From Cryptomeria japonica (Eukaryota > Streptophyta > Pinopsida > Cupressales > Cupressaceae), in assembly GCF_030272615.1 (NCBI RefSeq), contig NC_081408.1:303649450-303713449 (forward strand): a stretch of DNA of 64,000 nucleotides. Direction: 5' to 3'. Both the position numbers and the translations under genes were made by a program. Of this stretch, positions 11,280 through 21,427 are shown piece by piece; within the stretch, counting starts at the first letter, position 1; every line of letters starts with the position of its first letter. Below the pieces are notes generated by a model. The model saw only the letters and a list, made by a program, of their open reading frames with translations. It had not been told where the DNA came from and searched no databases.

Positions 11280-13200
11280 CCCTCCCTCGAAGCCACCTAG
11301 CCTCAACGGAGTCTGAGCTCTAGAAGGACCCACCCCAGGATCATCCCTCCTATCCCCTCTATCTGGTGGTGGTGGAGGACCCATAACCCCACCACTAGAT
11401 GCCTATCTCCTCCGGCTCCCTCCCGTAGCTCTCGCTATCCGCGATGGTCTATGGAAGCTCCTCGCCCGCTGATCAGCTGGCACTGTACCATAATAGAGAT
11501 CCCGCCAGTAGGCAATCTCCTCCCCTGCCAGCAGGACATAGGCATATCCAGCCCCTGTGTCCTCTGTCGCCTGCCTCCCAGCCCTCAGTGTTGTCTCAGC
11601 CTCTATGTAGCGCTGAATGGCCTGGTCCCACTCCCACTCAGTATCCCTGAGCTGCCTCCTAAGTCTATCCCTCTCCCTCTCTAGGTCCTAGATCTCATCT
11701 GCCTGTCCTTGGCAGATCTCCCTCAGCTCAGTCAGCTCATCCTCCTCCGCCTCAGCACCCTATGGCTCTGCCCGTGGCTCCCCCTATACGGGTACCTACC
11801 CCTGTGCCTGTGCCAGTATTGGTGGTTGTCCTTGTACCTGTCCCTGTCCCTGCACCTGTCTGGGACCCTGTGCTACTGGCACCTGTAGCGGTAATCCATC
11901 GCGACCCCTCATAATCTGCACCTGTCTATCCTCTCCACCCTCCCTCCGCGGTGCCACCCTCCTCTCTCCAACTACACCCCGCCTCCTCCATTGACTTCTC
12001 CCCTCATCATCTCCATCATCATCACCATCCCCACCACCATCTCCATCTAATGGCTCTCCTAGATCTGTCAGGTGTGAGAATGGATGCTCGGCCTAATATG
12101 TTGTGTACTCTGCATCCATGTCGACATCCTCGATATCTGGCCATATATCCTAGGGTAGGGGCATCATCTCCACCAGCTGTGTAATAGCCTAATCATATGA
12201 TAGCAGTGACCCAAACTGCAATTGATCCCTGACTATCCGTGCATACATACTTGAACCCCATGGCATCCACTGGATCCTGCCAAACTGCCTGCCCACCCTA
12301 TCCACTAGCTGTCTCTCCAGTACATAAGGCATCCGCCCAATCAGATACCTGCTCCAAAAGGTGTATGGTAGCTCTACTGCATCATCCTCCCACTCCTCGC
12401 ATCCCAGATACGACCTCCATATAACTGTATCAATCTCATCTATGGCCCGTCGCCAGTACTCCAACCTGCCAATCCGTGGCTGCGAGGTGATCATATCATA
12501 CAAGTGCACGAAATTGCGTCTCTGACCTCTGCCCCTAAAATGTATCGGTTGTGTCACTGGTAGATGCTCATAGGCCCACACCTGTAACAATGTGACCCCA
12601 TAGCCCAATCCCACTGACCCATGATATACGAACTGATGGAGCTCATAATATAGATATGCTAGCACACACGGTCCCTAGGCATATCTGGTGTGCTATGTCA
12701 CCAGTGTCTCCAAGGTGCTCCCCCAGCCCATAGCCAACCCTCGTGTCGCTCTATTCGGACACAAGAACCCACTAATCGCTCCTTTTATCACTGTTGGTAG
12801 TGCCAATCCTGTCTGTCATGGTATCCCATGCCACATGCCCTACCCTCATCTCTAGTCCTGGATCCTGAAAAACTCATCTCAGGGCCTCCCTGTCTCCATC
12901 TCGATCATAGGGAATCAGCTCCCCATCGATCGGTATCCTCAGAATCTTGTATACATCCTCTAGGGTGACTGTCATCTCCCCCATCAGAAAATGAAACATA
13001 CAAGTCCCGGAGTGCCACCTCTCCACCAGTGCAGTCAACAATCCCATGTTCGCCCAAAACTCAGGCACATATAGAATATGTCACAGACCCATCACCTCAA
13101 TAGGAGCTCTGTCCTCGAACGTCAGCTCAGGTCGCGACCTCTAAGTCGGTGGGAATCTCTCCCGTGATTCCAACATAGGCAAATACTTCTGCAGTCAAGC
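11280..13200 (-). pseudogene. Antisense plant mobile domain (PMD) pseudogene with C-terminal coiled coil
   Basis: Read on the minus strand from about 13,200 downward. The first part reads MGLLTALVERWHSGT, then GEMTVTLEDVYKILRIPIDG, the hallmark start of the PMD fold (aminotransferase-like, Pfam PF10536 from memory). The second block (12,665-12,189) has the family's W/R/Y-rich middle, for example WRSYLGCEEWEDDA and GRQFGRIQ. The third block, around 11,760-11,420, reads EAEEDELTELREICQG, a stop, then DLERERDRLRRQLRDTEWEW, a charged coiled coil, ending at a stop near 11,420. Stops occur near 13,160, 13,080 and 11,690, among others. PMD domains occur in MAIN/MAIL host proteins and in plant transposable elements. 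Antisense extra ORFs are known in Tat elements. The function for the element is unknown. Confidence 0.75.
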
Positions 13201-13219
13201 AAATCAATCATGTCAGTCA

Positions 13220-13500
13220 TAGTGGCATTCACTGTTCATCACAAAATGCTACTTTTTATCTAAGTGCATATGGTATTCTATCCTAGTGACACTCCCTGTT
13301 CATCACAAAGTGTTGCTTCTATCCTAGTGGTACTCCCTGTTCATCACAAAGTACTACGTGTTTGGCACTCCTTATTCATCCAAAAGTGCTGCTCACATTT
13401 GCACTCACTGTTCATCACAAAGTGTTGCTCATATTTTAGTACTCCCTGTTCATCACAAAGTACTATATCTTGGTACTCACTGTTCATCACAAAGTGCCTT
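13220..13500. repeat. Seven-copy repeat with core CTGTTCATCACAAAGT
   Basis: Copies start near 13,230, 13,291, 13,331, 13,366, 13,402, 13,440 and 13,475, so spacing is mostly 35-40 bp and once 61 bp. The core is well conserved (usually ACTCCCTGTTCATCACAAAG) and the spacers vary in length. It lies just upstream of the antisense PMD gene. Confidence 0.85.
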
Positions 13501-13509
13501 GATCTATCA

Positions 13510-13705
13510 TATCCTAGGGCCTCTTCTTGAGTGAATCCTCTTGAGTAGTTTCCTAATTGGCAACGTATGTTCTATCACATAATTGTCAATCCTAGCCCTA
13601 TTTGCAATCCTAGTCTTCCCTAGAGGACCTGTTTGAGTGTATCCTCTCATCAGCTTATCCAATCGACAGTGTATGTTCATCATAGAACTGTCGATTTGAC
13701 CTAAA
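13510..13705. repeat. Two diverged ~110-bp tandem copies
   Basis: ATCCTCTTGAGTAG...GTATGTTC...AATTGTCAATC at about 13,535-13,595 is echoed by ATCCTCTCATCAG...GTATGTTC...AACTGTCGATTT at about 13,640-13,700, an offset of about 105-110 bp. Confidence 0.6.
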
Positions 13706-13997
13706 AGACACAAATTTACATTTTTGAACACAAACGTGCTTTCCTGACATAAATGCGCTTAGAGACTGCATAAACGCACCTATTTTACACAAATGCGCTT
13801 GAAACACACAGACGTGCCTATGCTCTGCATAGACACACCTGGGTAACACAAACATGCCTTCTTAGCACAGATGCGCCCGCATAGCACAGACGCAACTGCA
13901 TTCTGCATAGACGCCTTTTCCCGCACAGATGCGCCTGACATAAACACAGACATGCCTAGCAAGCATAGACGTGCCTGGCACCAACACAGACGTGCCT
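13705..13997 (-). repeat. Degenerate ~20-bp tandem array, inverted relative to the leader arrays
   Basis: On the plus strand the core CACAGAYGYGC or CATARACGNRC starts near 13,709, 13,729, 13,747, 13,769, 13,788, 13,807, 13,828, 13,847, 13,866, 13,885, 13,906, 13,924, 13,945, 13,964 and 13,985. That is 15 units at 18-22 bp. The reverse complement is the GCRTCTRTG core of the arrays at 1-150 and 1,372-1,555. It is upstream of the PMD gene in that gene's orientation. Confidence 0.9.
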
Positions 13998-14376
13998 GGA
14001 CGTTTTTGACATTTTTTGGACCCTAACCTAAAGTGCATTTATTACCCTATCTAGCATGCATTAATGAAAATAATAAATGCAACAAAGTACACAGAGGTTT
14101 TACAGTACTTACCGGCTCTCTTGCCTCTACAAGCCTCTAATATCGGCGAACGCGATCGAATCTATGAATCAAAGCCATCACTGTTGACTACTGCTGCTCT
14201 ATTTTGCTCTGCACTCTACTCTTGTGGATGTGTGGATGACAATGCAGATGTATTTCCCCTCGTGGTCTATCTTATAGACTACCCTAGCCCTAGCCCTCGT
14301 CTCCCGAGTTAGTCTTTTTTTTATCTCGTGACTCTGTCACTCTATCCGGTCAGTCCATTCTAGCCTTTCTTTCTTA

Positions 14377-14430
14377 TCGAGAGATTGTCTGCGATCTTTC
14401 CAGACATTTTCATCCAATCTCTCGAGGGGG
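14377..14430 (+). other. Stem-loop ending in a G-run
   Basis: TCGAGAGATTG at 14,377-14,387 pairs perfectly with CAATCTCTCGA at 14,415-14,425, and the right arm runs into GGGGG. This is the same design, hairpin then purine run, as the two stem-loops at the LTR boundary. Confidence 0.65.
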
Positions 14431-14469
14431 CATATCATTCCGATCTTGCGGCAACTCTGTATCAGTTCA

Positions 14470-14653
14470 TATTATCTTCTTTGAAACAATGCGACAAGCC
14501 GCATTGTCTCAAAGAGGGGCAAAATGTAGACACCCAAAATTGTCCAGTCTAATTAAATAAATATTATCTTCTTTGAAACAACGCGACAAGCCGCATTGTT
14601 TCAAAGAGGGGCAAAATGTAGACACCCAAAATTGTCCAGTCTAATTTAATTAT
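14470..14653 (+). repeat. 92-bp tandem duplication spanning stem-loop, polypurine tract and LTR start
   Basis: Unit 1 is 14,470-14,561 and unit 2 starts at 14,562. Each contains a 15-bp stem (CTTTGAAACAATGCG or CTTTGAAACAACGCG against CGCATTGTNTCAAAG, one mismatch each) with loop ACAAGC, then AGGGGCAAAA and TGTAGACACCC. The stem-loops are 14,479-14,514 and 14,571-14,606. Confidence 0.9.
14607..14616 (+). promoter_or_regulatory. Polypurine tract next to the 3' LTR (second copy)
   Basis: AGGGGCAAAA lies directly against TGTAGACACCC, as expected of the primer for plus-strand DNA synthesis. An identical copy is at 14,515-14,524. Confidence 0.75.
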
Positions 14654-14860
14654 CTAAGCTTAATTCTTCTATTAATTAAATAAATCTTTATTTATTTAAT
14701 TAATTCATTTATCCTCTTCTAGCCTTATTTCTCATTTAAATAAATACATTTATTTATTTAAATTATCCTTTTCATAAATTAAATAAATATTTTATTTATT
14801 TAATTATCCCATTTCTTCTATTTATTAAATAAATATTTATTTAATTAATTAATTCATTAG
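14650..14860. repeat. Series of AT palindromes in the LTR
   Basis: Four successive AAATAAAT...ATTTATTT palindromes (about 14,672-14,702, 14,740-14,762, 14,776-14,805 and 14,823-14,850). Each could form a cruciform or hairpin. They lie in U3 upstream of the TATA box. Confidence 0.7.
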
Positions 14861-15011
14861 CCTTTTCTACCCATGACACATGTCATTCATCTCTTAATTC
14901 CTACACTACCTACCCCTTTCATTATCTTATTTTTTCCTCTACCTACCCTCTAATCATAGCCGACCTCTTTTACACCTCTCAATCTTATCCCTCCATTTCA
15001 TATAGTGTCTT

Positions 15012-15020
15012 CTATATAAG
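15012..15020 (+). promoter_or_regulatory. TATA box of the Tat LTR
   Basis: CTATATAAG about 395 bp into the LTR, followed by GC-richer sequence. The position fits a U3 core promoter. Confidence 0.5.
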
Positions 15021-15479
15021 GAGATGCTTCCTTCATTATCAAACCCTGGCTAATCAATTTATGCACTTGACTACACTACGCTTTTCATTTGCGATCCTAC
15101 TTTCAACTACATTCCGTTCTTTGTTGAGCTCTTGTGCACATAAAATTTGAGAGCAAATATATCAAGCAAGATCAATGGAGATAGGAAGAATGGAGATCCA
15201 AACCCTATTGGACATGTGATGGTATAATCTTTGTGATTTCATTTGATTTGCATTGTCTTAGGTAATCTTCATATGTTATGGTGGATCTTTGTTGTTGTTA
15301 GGCTAGGGTTTTGTGGTTGAATTCATTTAGCCTTTCAATATCGTTATTATTGTTTATCCATTTTCACCATATACAGTATCTAATTGAAATTATAACACTT
15401 GCTCTTTTATTTGCTATAGTTGATCTATGACCATATTCTTCTTGCTTAGGACCTAGTATAGTGAGAACAAAAAAGCCAC

Positions 15480-16775
15480 CTAAAGAAAGATGTCAAAGTA
15501 AAGCCTTAAAGTGCCAATTATCTAATGATAGTTTTTAGAAAACACTTCAACACATCTAGATGCCTTAAAATTATTTGTCTAATAGAATTAGCAATAACAT
15601 TGTTTTACATACCAAAACCAAAAATAGTTTCTTTCCACTTAAGCTCATGATAGAAAACAGAAGAAAATTTTATAAATGTAGTTGTCAATTGCTTCTTTAA
15701 AAATGTGCAGTCCTAAAAGATATGTTTCATGTTCTCAACACATGAGAAATATCGACACTTAGCTAATTGAACTAGACATTTCAATATAGCCCTGGTAGAT
15801 AGCTTGCAATGTAAAATTTTCCAAGCCAACACTTCATTATCAAAATCAACTTTTGACTTCGGTAGTTGAGCACTCATTTTGATCCAAAATTTGGAGCTAA
15901 ATTTGCATTCCCATTTATATTTGATAAGGAGTGAGTGAAAAGCAAGGAAGCAACTATAAATAAACATTCTTTAGAGGAAAATAATTAAAGGTGCTTGATG
16001 ACAACTAGCTCCAATCCTAAAAAAAATTACATTCTCTAGAAGTGAAAAGTTTCATAGAAAGATCAAGTGGAACTAAAGACCACACTAAGATTTCTTTTTT
16101 AAAAGTTTATCTTTCAGCCCATACTGATCTTTGATATATTGCCAAGAAGGCCAATCAAACATATCAAAAATTCAGACATCTTTGAATTGATGAGTTCCTT
16201 TTTTAAATAGATAAGAAGCATGCTTTGGGAAGCAAATAGTTAGAGGTTGATGATAATAATTAATAAGTTTAAATTTCAGCAAATTGAAGTTGAGGTAAAA
16301 CTGAAACCATGTTGCAAAGTAGCATTGCTCAGTTTTAAAAATTAACATACTTGTTGCCAAGCATTCCAAATGGATTGAAGAGGAAAAGAAGCTTTGATTC
16401 TTAAAATGGGGACATTAACATTTTATCCATCTACTTAACATCTTTCTAGTTCTTCTTGAGAGAAGCTTCCATGATTCAATGTCAAACTAAAATTTTCCAT
16501 GCTTCATCTCCATTAGTAGGCCTTATAATCCATTTTGCAACAATGCAAAGCTCTTGAATTTTGGGGTCGATGAGTCTAAGGCCTCCTTTAGCTCTCATCT
16601 AAATGCAATGGGACCAAGAAGAGGCAATGAAACTAGCATATTACCATCCCACTTAGAACAAATAAATTTTTGAATTATTTGGTTCAATTCTTTGTATCCT
16701 TGCTTGGAAGGCATCCAATAAGATGAACAATGGGCGTGAGAGGAAATGAGAATTTTGTTGGCTACTTGATCTTTC
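15480..16775 (-). mobile_element. L1-type LINE relic, 3' part (RT C-terminus and zf-RVT domain)
   Basis: Read on the minus strand. ILISSHAHCSSYWMPSKQGY, then KWDGNM and RAKGGLRLIDPKIQE, then AKWIIRP (about 16,760-16,480) are typical of the region behind the RT fingers in plant L1 elements. Around 15,713-15,850, VLAWKILHCKLSTR and CRYFSCVENMKHIF match the zinc-binding reverse transcriptase module (zf-RVT), which normally reads C-x2-C...H. Many stops and frameshifts are present. It continues on the other side of the insertion at 16,776-18,658. Confidence 0.75.
16763..16775. repeat. Target-site duplication, left copy
   Basis: TACTTGATCTTTC, repeated exactly at 18,646-18,658. It flanks the inverted-arm insertion. 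Removing the insertion joins the LINE reading on both sides. Confidence 0.85.
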
Positions 16776-16857
16776 AATTCTAAGAGATTTCCACAATCCA
16801 TCATGTAATCAAGAGAGCATTTCTGGATTCGATTGTGTGAAAGATTTTTGTATCAAC

Positions 16858-16890
16858 GTTTCAGATCACACTCCGTGATCCATCATCAGG
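16858..16890 (-). ncRNA. Hammerhead-like core, left arm
   Basis: On the minus strand: CTGATGA, then GGATCAC-GGAGT-GTGATC, then TGAAAC. This copy has T in place of C before GAAAC. The order CUGAUGA, stem II, GAAA is that of hammerhead ribozymes. I could not find closing stems I and III, and an extra T follows CTGATGA. Confidence 0.3.
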
Positions 16891-17069
16891 ATGAAGAGAG
16901 TCAAATAAGATGAAAAGTTGCAGACTTAGAATAAATAGGAAGGATTGGAGAAGGGTGCACGAAGAACGAGAGACCAAGATGGTCAAACCTCAACAGAAGG
17001 ACAAAAGATGAAATAAAATAAAAACAAAAGAGAGAGAAAATAAAGAAATAGAAAATAAAAACCCAATAA

Positions 17070-17600
<531 letters not shown>

Positions 17601-17916
17601 TATGTATATGTATGTATATGCATATACATATACAATTACATATAAATACCTACACATAAATTTTATATATATGGGGTGTATACAAATATATATTAAAAAT
17701 ATATATGTATACAAAAAATAAAATAAATGAGCAAACAAAAATGCTAACTAAATATATAAAAGGAAACTCCCACACACACAGGCAAAGGAAAGACAAGAAC
17801 TCAGTAATAAACAATAGGAAAAAATAAACACCAGAACTTTAGAAACCACCAAGTAAATGCAAAAATTTGAGTGTGTGTGTGTGTACGAATGAATATTTAA
17901 AAATAAACAACTAAAC

Positions 17917-17920
<4 letters not shown>

Positions 17921-17999
<79 letters not shown>
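17921..17999. repeat. (TA)n then (GT)n microsatellite
   Basis: About 28 bp of TA at 17,921-17,949 followed by about 46 bp of GT at 17,953-17,998. Confidence 0.95.
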
Positions 18000-18002
<3 letters not shown>

Positions 18003-18114
18003 TCTCCAAAGTATATTATATATACCAAGAAGAAAAAACCAAAGAGAAAGAAGACAAAAAAAGGGGGGGGGCAGGGGCGGGAGAACAATCCACTACACAA
18101 TAATAAATTCATAT

Positions 18115-18300
18115 CCACTACACAATCAATCATAAATCATTTGTGATATTATAGAATATGGAAAAACATGTTAAAAGATTTTTGTATCAACATTTCGGAT
18201 CACACTCCGTGATCCATCATTAGGATGAAGAGAGTCAAATAATGTCAACTCTACTATATCTATAATATCACAAATGATTTATGATTGATTGTGTAGTGGA
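18115..18300. repeat. Inner inverted repeat with a third hammerhead-like core in its loop
   Basis: About 44 bp at 18,115-18,159 (CCACTACACAATCAATC...) is the reverse complement of 18,257-18,300 (...GATTGATTGTGTAGTGG). The loop holds another minus-strand CTAATGATGGATCAC...GGATCCG-like core at about 18,193-18,222, with one change in the CTGATGA box. Confidence 0.75.
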
Positions 18301-18563
18301 TTGTAGGTATTTATATGTAATTGTATATGTATATGCATATACATACATATACATAGGCACTCTTATTTGCATATATATATATATATACTGGTATTATTGG
18401 GTTTTTATTTTCTATTTCTTTATTTTCTCTCTCTTTTGTTTTCATCTTTTGTCCTTCTATTGAGGTTTGACCATCTTGGTCTCTTGTTCTTCGTGCACCC
18501 TTCTCCAATCCTTCCTATTTATTCCAAGTCTGCAACTTTTCATCTTATTTGACTCTCTTCATC

Positions 18564-18595
18564 CTGATGATGGATCACGGAGTGTGATCCGAAAC
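18564..18595 (+). ncRNA. Hammerhead-like core, right arm
   Basis: CTGATGA (18,564-18,570), T, GGATCAC, GGAGT loop, GTGATCC, GAAAC (18,591-18,595). Stem II is a perfect 7 bp. Stems I and III are not evident in the flanks, so self-cleavage is not supported. Confidence 0.3.
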
Positions 18596-18658
18596 CTTGA
18601 TACAAAAATGTTTCACACAATCGAATCCAGAAATGCTCTCTTGATTACTTGATCTTTC

Positions 18659-18860
18659 CTACTAAAGATAAAATATTGTTACCCTAGTTGAACAACTTGT
18701 TTTTTTTTAACCATCCCCACATTTCAAAAAGAGAGACCCCTAAAGCAAAAGGAATGTGCAAGTATCCTGTTATCTTCCCATGTTTAAAATCCAAGTATTG
18801 AGAGGTATCCATTAAATCAAAGTTGTTCAAGGCATGAACCAACCTCATCCTTGGTTATTT
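18659..18860 (-). mobile_element. L1-type LINE relic, 5' part of the split copy
   Basis: On the minus strand reads ITGYLHIPFALGVSLFEMWGW, then NNILSLVGKIK. This is the end of the LINE RT palm/thumb that continues, after removal of the insertion, into the ILISSH motif at 16,750. The upstream limit (higher coordinates) is not clear. Confidence 0.65.
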
Positions 18861-20392
18861 TAAAGCCTTATACTCAACAAGAATCGATCCCAAATAGACT
18901 CATTCATAGTTGTTGATCTCTAAAGTTACAACCTAAAAGTTTAGTGAGTGGGGGATTAATTGCACTTCACTAAGAAACTACGAGGATTTTAGAAGTCAAC
19001 TCTTTGGGTTACAGAGAAGATGAATAGGGAAGAGAGGAATAAACATGAAAACAAATCAACTAGGGTGATATGCCGATGCAAAGCTTTTACAACACTTTAA
19101 AATTCTCCTTAAGATTAATTTTGAAGACAATTAACCTCACTAGAATAGACACAAAATGCCACACACTCTTCATTGTTCAGAAGAGAACAAAATGCATAAG
19201 GCTCAAAGGCAAAAATCTTCTCGTGAGAAGCACCCATTAAGATCCGTTGAACCCTGAATGTCTCAGTTACCTCACTTTAACAATTAACATTCAGAAATAT
19301 CAAATGGCATAATCTAGTTCCTAACCATAAATTATTGTAGGAAATAGAAGAGTATTTAACATGGTCTAAATCCATATGAACTTACATTGATAATTAGAAA
19401 ATCCAAAACCCATAATCATCAATAATTATGCCCATCCTACAAATGACATGAAGCATAAAAAACTAAATCTTAAGCAGATATAAGATACACAAAGAGGCAA
19501 ACTTGGCACAATTTACTGCATCTGATCTCTATTAATCATATGGATATGCAATGCTAATGTCTCAGAATAAGATCAATGCTACTGATATTCTAAAATTTCC
19601 TTTTTGCAAAATCGTGAACCCTTATTACAATTTGCCCATAGGCTTCTATAAAGAAATCTCTTTGATATGAAATGGTGATTGCAATCGAACAGGCTCCCTC
19701 ATATCTACCACATGTCCACTGTCATCATGGAGGTTGTTGTAACCATCATGAGCTTGATTATCTCTGCATCATTATTTTCCTTCCATGCACGTGGCATGGA
19801 TGCCACTTGAATCATCCATTAATTTTGTTGCAACTTCTTAAGCATGGGCTTTTCATTTTGTTTGCATTTGTGCTCTCTAGTTTCGCCACGCAGTGCCTCT
19901 TGCGGCCTTTCACCTTCAAAAGAAACAATGGCAGACTTATGAAATCTCCCTAGACTCGAAACATCCCTGGGCCTGCATCTTGTTAGCACGTGGCATGCTG
20001 GCGAAAATTTTAAAAATTTTAGAGCCTTCTTTTCCTTTTTCTTTTGAAAACCACACAATGTTGACATGTTGCACAATCACACGTCTTTGTGAGAATATGT
20101 AACATCTCCTTCCTATTCTGCCTCTAATTTTTCAGTTATCACCTATTGGCATTTTGTCAAACAGTTTGTGTGCAAAGATTGATTTTTGTTTTCTGAGTTC
20201 TTGTGTGAAGTTTGAATGTTTGTTAAATAGAAACAATTGACAACATGATATGAAGAAATGCAAGAACCATGAAGCATAAACATGGACAACTATATAACAC
20301 AATAAATGACCATTGACTTGCACTAAATCAAGTCTGAAACAACTAGTTACAACCATGATTACAGTCGGAAATCAAACTCAAACAATTTTATT
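18861..20392. other. No recognised feature
   Basis: AT-rich sequence with short overlapping ORFs on both strands. None has a motif or composition that I can support as coding. Confidence 0.3.
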
Positions 20393-20397
20393 AAATA

Positions 20398-21422
20398 TGA
20401 TATTACATAGTCATAGACATATCCTTGTATACCCGATTATTAGCCACCCTTGTACCAACTGGAAGGGTTGTCCAATGAGGCTGGAAGTGGACAGTATGAG
20501 GTCTGAGATTGCAATGATAAAGTATGGAAAGACTGTACAAAATTTGGATAGCTGGACCTCTTATACTCCCACAATATTGTCTTCTAGGTAGCTGATAATA
20601 ACCAGAAATTAAGCTAATACCCTCTATACTATAGCCACACCTATGCAATGCCCAAAAATTTTCCAAGCCCGTCTATCTTCTCACACCTACCACAACCATC
20701 AATGTTGGTCGCAGCTTCTCCTATGGTCGTTTTGCTTTTTCTTTGAAAACGAAGCTGATAATATATGTGCCCAGCTGCATTCAACCCTAACTTCTGTGAT
20801 TTCACTGTCAAAGCATTACCACGGCTGCAATTTCAACCTTATATCAAAGGATTCCTCAATATGATAGCCTGGGGATTTCGTCCCAAGCTCCCAAGCCCAG
20901 GGGTTTCGTCCTGAGTCGCTTACCTACAGGGTTCGAAGCTCACAACAGAGTAGTGAAGAATAAATATGAAGTCGTGAATAATCCTCTTCCTTAACCCCCG
21001 ACTTTATATATATTTTGCCTTCACTTTTTCCATTGATTTACTTCATGTAATGATATTATTTCATCGCCAAAGTCACTCCCTTTATATAAATCAATTTTAT
21101 AATAATCCTTGTCTTGCCCGTGTCCCTTACACAAGTCGGTCTTCAAAACATTTTTCATAATGGCATAAATTAATTATATAACCTTCCTTAATGAGCCATT
21201 CGATATAGTTCCCCCATTGGATAACCTTCCTTTTCTCTACCTTATAAAGTCGTCCAAGCCCAATGGTCACTTAAACTTTTAGTCTGACTTATAACGTTAC
21301 TTTATAATTAATTAATTAAATTAATCAATATTAAGTCATCTTAGGATGTTTGATTTTAATTTTAGACAATTTAATAAAAAATTAATATAATTAATCTGTC
21401 ATGTAAAATTGGGTACATTACA
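20398..21422 (-). mobile_element. Solo LTR
   Basis: The 1,025-bp segment starts TGATATTACATAG and ends GGGTACATTACA, so it has TG...CA termini. It is flanked by AAATA at 20,393-20,397 and 21,423-21,427, a perfect 5-bp target duplication. On the minus strand it starts TGTAATGTACCC and has a TATA-like ATATATAAAG about 415 bp in (near 21,005), which gives the orientation. No internal retroelement sequence or second LTR is next to it. Confidence 0.65.
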
Positions 21423-21427
21423 AAATA

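Larger units (their letters stand above)
1..15374 (+). mobile_element. Ty3/gypsy LTR retrotransposon, Tat lineage (5' end outside window)
   Basis: Domain order on the plus strand is gag, retropepsin, RT, RNase H, a second archaeal-like RNase H and integrase without a chromodomain, then a long spacer with an antisense gene, a polypurine tract and a 3' LTR starting TGTAGACACCC. The second RNase H and extra ORFs near the 3' end are known traits of the plant Tat/Ogre clade. The 5' LTR and primer-binding site are not in the window, so no target duplication can be checked. The start given is the window edge. The right end (about 15,374, ...CATATACA) is only a plausible CA terminus. The element is heavily decayed by stops and frameshifts. 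Confidence 0.85.
14617..15374 (+). mobile_element. 3' LTR of the Tat element
   Basis: Starts TGTAGACACCC right after the polypurine tract (or at 14,525 if the first copy of the 92-bp duplication is the true border). It holds AT palindromes, a TATA box at about 15,012-15,020 and a likely R/U5 region. The 3' end is inferred from a CA at about 15,374. With the 5' LTR outside the window it cannot be confirmed. Confidence 0.6.

Noticed and set aside
11444-12424. Plus-strand Pro/Ser-rich frames
   Set aside because: They are shadows of the antisense PMD gene, whose minus-strand reading has real motifs.
13705-13997. CRISPR-like array
   Set aside because: The cores are too short and degenerate, the spacers too short (about 9-11 bp), and the context is a plant retrotransposon.
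18564-18595. Active hammerhead ribozyme
   Set aside because: CTGATGA, stem II and GAAAC are present, but there is an extra T after CTGATGA and no complementary stems I and III, so only a hammerhead-like core is claimed.
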